A DNA stretch of 64,000 bases, taken from positions 1 to 64,000 of the forward strand of contig SWDT01000156.1 in NCBI GenBank assembly GCA_009193035.1, written 5' to 3'. Origin of the DNA: Halicephalobus mephisto. Lineage: Eukaryota > Nematoda > Chromadorea > Rhabditida > Panagrolaimidae. A program made the translations under genes and the position numbers. Below, in pieces: positions 61,001 through 64,000 of this stretch (positions within the stretch are counted from its first letter, which is position 1; each line of letters starts with the position of its first letter). The notes below the pieces were generated by a model. It saw only the letters and a list, made by a program, of their open reading frames with translations. It did not search any database and was not told the DNA's origin.

Positions 61001-63817
61001 AAGTTAATAAAGCATCTCTAGGACCTCGGAAAAGTTCTTTTTCAATTTCACTCGTGTCTGCATTTGGTTCTACCGTATTTTGTGTTTTTTTGTCTTTCCC
61101 GGATTTCCCGTCTTCTTCGACCAAAGTGGGCGGATCGAAGAACTGAGGCGAGTCAGCGATGAAAGATTTCCCTCTGTCACTTACAGTATTCACTATGTCG
61201 AATATCCTCGTAGGTCCTCTGGACAAAGTTTCACAACTGTTAATGAGAGCTTTGATTTCAACACAGAGAGTACTGTAAGCATGAACTTCGTGTTTAACAG
61301 AATTAGGATTATTTCCTTGTTGAATAGTTTCTTTTTCAAGAAAATTCATATAATACGGTAATAACGCTTGCATAATAAGCAACATCTGATGACTTCTCTT
61401 CGTGTCAGGAGCAAATGCACATACAGTAACACAACTGGCCATCGCATCTGTCAAGATAAAAAAAGCATTCGGATCGTCTCGATAACACAAATCCAGGGCT
61501 TTCAAAGGTTTCGGATAAGGAACTAAGGACAATATATCCAGTTGATCCACGAGATCATTCATGTTCTCCATCGCCCTCGTCAGATTAAAAAGATACTTGG
61601 CTTTGACCAACATGGCATTGATCTCCAAGTCGTTGTTGTTGTGATCGCAAATCTCCGCTATGGATCCGAACATTTGTAATAAAAACGGTTTTCGATGAAG
61701 AATATAAAATTGCTTACACGTGAATTCTATCACTTGAGTGAAGAGTCTATTTGGCTGGCGTTGAGAATAACACCTCAAAATCGTCGGCATTATTAGGAAA
61801 AATCCCTGACTTGCGAACAAAGTGTTAAAATGTATCGCCATAGTTATGTAAGTTGCCATACATCTTCTTAAAATAAGTATATCTTCACAGTGGATTATCA
61901 ATATCCCATTGATGACGTTTATGAACAAATGTAGGTCGCCAAACATGAAAGCATTTTCCATTTTTTCAAACATGTCACTTATCAACCTCGCCCAGACGAG
62001 TTTGTGCATCATGTCTATCGAGTGCAGTTCGTCTCCGAACCGGCCTTGGTACATCCCGAAGGACGATTCTAAACTCCTCCGTGGGAAAGACGGAAGATGA
62101 GTGAATTCGTCGTGAAGGAAGAAGATCCTCTGAGGAACCACTGACTCCGGACTGTACTTGAGGGCATTATGAGTCAGCAAAACTTTCCCGATTTCGATCA
62201 ACCTCTGCTGGAATGCTGTTTGTTTCATTTTCAAGCTGGCTTCTTCCGGATCCATCTTGATCAAAGTTAGTTGAGGATAAAACGATCTGTGGAAAAAGTA
62301 AAAATCTCTCACATAAGAATCCGGATTATGGATCATTCTTGTTTTCGAATCGATTAAGAAATAATTATTAACTTCGTTTTCAGGAATGTTGAAGAATTCC
62401 AAACTATCGGTCAGAATCTGATGAAATTGAGTATCTTCATGAATCGGGAACTGAGATGGAATACCACCACTACTGGAATCTGGACCGTGAACGATAATTT
62501 TTTTCGCACTTGGAACATTGGCCGTTATCATCAAAGCTTGCTAAAAATAAAAATTCATATATGAATTTCAACAAAACTTACATCACATTGTTCCTTTTTT
62601 AACGTTTGTTTCATATCCTTGAAATACAGCCCATGGACGTACGGAATAACGAGCCAAACAAGGGACAGAGCCTGGGCCAGAGTCTTGTCGCTGCCCTCGG
62701 ACGGGGATCTGATGTAAAACATGACGAATCCGAAAATATAATTCATCAAAACATAGGCCGTTTGGCTTGGTAATGGTTTGAATGAAAGAATTAATTTTCT
62801 CATAAGAGCAAAAAGATATTCTTGTTTGTCTTTTGTCGTTAATTTTTCCAAGAAATGTCTCAAAAATAAAGACGAATCTTCCGTTATGCAGTTCCAGATG
62901 ACTTTTTTACAAACATCTCCCACGGAAATACCGTCATTGTCCACTTGGACATCGTCTATCATCTCTATTATTTGGGGAACTGAACTTAAAATCGCAGAAG
63001 GAAACAGAGGCTGAGCCACGGGCATCTGATGACGGCTCTGGGCCGCGGGCACGTACTCGTCGTCCCCTAATCCGTCGTTTTGCTGGATTTGGGCTTGTTG
63101 AGTAGTTTGATGATGGAACAACGCCGGTTCATATGCAGCTTGTTGAACTATCGCCGTGGCCCTGAGGGGATATTGCTGTCTCAACTCGCACTGCCGTTCT
63201 TCTGCTTCTCTTATTGCTTTTTTGACCATTTCTTGTTTTTGTTTTCTTCGAGTCCTCGTCATTGTCATGATCGTTTGACTTGTGGAATGTTCTTCTTCTT
63301 TTAGGGACAATTCTTCGACTTTCGTTTTCACATGAGGCATCCAGGGAGAATCCACGACAGGAACCTGGGCTTGTCCCACTGCCGGCGACGGCAAAGTGAA
63401 GTCTATGCCAGGCGGCGGGACTTTGAAAACCATCTGCGCCCCATCTTCCATCTTCATCCAGACATGGAATCTATTTCTCCACAATGCGAAAAATCTCCTA
63501 ACTGCCTCAGCACGAGTACCAGGATTACCAGAACTCATATTTTCCTTGATAATATTAATACAATCATCAGCACAACGAACAGAACAACAAATAAACATCG
63601 AAGCAGCCGTCGCAGAAACATGAGGATCATTGTGAATCAACAAATGCCATGAAAAAGGAATAATTTCCCTATATTGATCAGTATTCATAATCAGGGCACT
63701 CTTCAGAAGCGAAGACAGCGGAACATGAGCAATCGTCAACAAGTGACTTCTCAAGAAATTCAGCATCGGCGGACGTTTTTCGTGTATTTCTGACAGGTCC
63801 ACAGGAACATCAGGTTG
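58086..63817 (-). CDS. unc-80: UNC-80, NALCN channel complex scaffold (C-terminal part)
   Basis: Minus strand, five exons (62582-63817, 60281-62540, 59840-60088, 58776-59559, 58086-58332) give the C-terminal ~1590 residues. The 5' exons lie beyond the right edge. Landmarks shared with UNC80: KDKQEYLFALMRKLI, FGFVMFYIRSPSEGSDK, VHGLYFKDMKQTLKKEQCD, PQRIFFLHDEFTHLPSFPRR and VAKRVGGPALFSFLDF, then a Ser-rich disordered tail ending ITSRQHLI. UNC-80 and UNC-79 carry and stabilise the NALCN/NCA sodium-leak channel in neurons. A disordered linker (TMTRTRRKQKQEMVKKAI ..., about 63180-63290) and a Gln-rich stretch are visible. Its four introns carry the dispersed repeat, a tRNA-like relic and a minisatellite. 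Confidence 0.88.
58360..58745. repeat. Minisatellite in last unc-80 intron
   Basis: About ten copies of a 30-35 bp unit, 'tttttcatatataaattccc' + 'atatataattcttttaatta', best conserved at 58385-58510 and decaying to the right. Confidence 0.8.
59625..59790. repeat. Dispersed intronic repeat, copy 4
   Basis: Nearly identical to the copy at 28965-29170 over ~150 bp ('aaatttaggtaaaaaagaag' through 'gcgcgccaattcaaaaattc'). It is in an unc-80 intron, in the same + orientation. Confidence 0.85.
60120..60180. other. unc-80 intron segment next to tRNA-like relic
   Basis: Short stretch with 'agtcactagtaagtaaatacactat'-type words. The part just 3' of the relic on its own strand (minus) has no oligo-T terminator run, which supports loss of function of that relic. 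Confidence 0.3.
60182..60250 (-). pseudogene. tRNA-Asp-like gene or pseudogene
   Basis: Read on the minus strand: an A-box 'tggtagtgcagtggtta', an anticodon loop CTATCAC with five closable pairs (two G-U), and a B-box 'gggttcgattccc' give a tRNA cloverleaf of ~70 nt like tRNA-Asp. The anticodon would be ATC instead of the usual GTC. The acceptor stem pairs at only about five of seven positions, and one T-stem pair is lost. It lies in an unc-80 intron in the same sense as unc-80. Most likely a pseudogene. Confidence 0.6.
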
Positions 63818-64000
63818 CTGAAAAAACATATAAGTACATATAAATATGTGCAAGAAATGCAATAATATATATACATCCATATACGAGTGCAGAAATACAT
63901 GTAATTATATATAAATGCATAAATCTACCTAACTATATATAACCGTATAAAATACACAAATATATATAAAGATGCATAAATATATACAAATACATATATA
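63818..64000. other. unc-80 intron reaching the window edge
   Basis: TA-rich sequence with repeats of 'acatatataaatgcataaat'. The preceding unc-80 exon is outside the window. Confidence 0.6.

Noticed and set aside
58086..63817. UNC-79 or HUWE1-like identity for the large right-hand gene
   Set aside because: Segments PQRIFFLHDEFTHLPSFPRR and AKRVGGPALFSFLDF fit UNC-80 and no HECT domain is present at the C-terminus.

Overview
This is eukaryotic, very AT-rich DNA with short exons and GTAAG...TTTCAG introns. Splice acceptors sit directly upstream of several start codons, as expected for spliced-leader trans-splicing. The gene set (a DAF-7/myostatin-type TGF-beta, a DHS-28-type peroxisomal enzyme, a nematode GT92 glycosyltransferase, separase, UNC-80) points to a free-living nematode close to or within Caenorhabditis. 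No bacterial operon, CRISPR, phage or virus is visible. From memory, several of the closest C. elegans relatives (daf-7, klp-7, idhg-1) lie on chromosome III, so this may be the equivalent chromosome. I could not check that.

Layout. 1-1551: mostly intergenic, with one exon-like stretch at about 468-650. 1552-2476 (-): mitochondrial p32/MAM33 (cri-3-like). 3393-6274 (-): complete daf-7-like TGF-beta ligand. 7835-17250 (-): TRAPPC11, with unusually long repeat-filled introns. 18228-23167 (+): GRIP-domain golgin. 23369-27112 (-): JADE-type PHD/extended-PHD protein. 27705-29961 (+): GT92 glycosyltransferase. 30613-33525 (-): SDR + SCP2 enzyme (dhs-28-like) ending in a peroxisomal AKL signal. 34633-37236 (-): SLC36-type amino-acid transporter. 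39004-43162 (-): separase. 43358-44675 (+): NAD-isocitrate dehydrogenase gamma/beta-type subunit. 44864-47263 (-): SLC46-like transporter. 47991-50720 (-): acetyl-CoA synthetase. 53008-56175 (-): kinesin-13 (klp-7-like) with a duplicated N-terminal domain. 58086-63817 (-): the C-terminal ~1590 residues of UNC-80, running off the right edge.

The genes do not form one pathway. Some themes recur: dauer signalling (daf-7-like ligand and a dhs-28-like pheromone-synthesis enzyme), Golgi/ER trafficking (TRAPPC11, golgin), acetyl-CoA/TCA metabolism (acetyl-CoA synthetase, IDH subunit) and chromosome segregation (separase, kinesin-13). Two gene pairs diverge from short shared upstream regions (separase/IDH, 195 bp; JADE/GT92, ~590 bp). 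Three pairs converge within about 650 bp.

The noncoding part is dominated by (A/T)-rich minisatellites inside introns and by a dispersed repeat of roughly 150-250 bp with a GC-rich end (core cgccctctgcgcgccaattc). It has four well-preserved copies and about nine decayed ones. The strongest unusual observation is the exon-pair duplication in the kinesin-13 gene. Others are a 33-bp minisatellite that stays open in several frames, tRNA-like relics, palindromic repeats carrying splice-donor-like ends, and coding-like exons outside the called genes. Exon boundaries come from reading splice consensus by eye and may be off by a base or two; gene spans are firmer.
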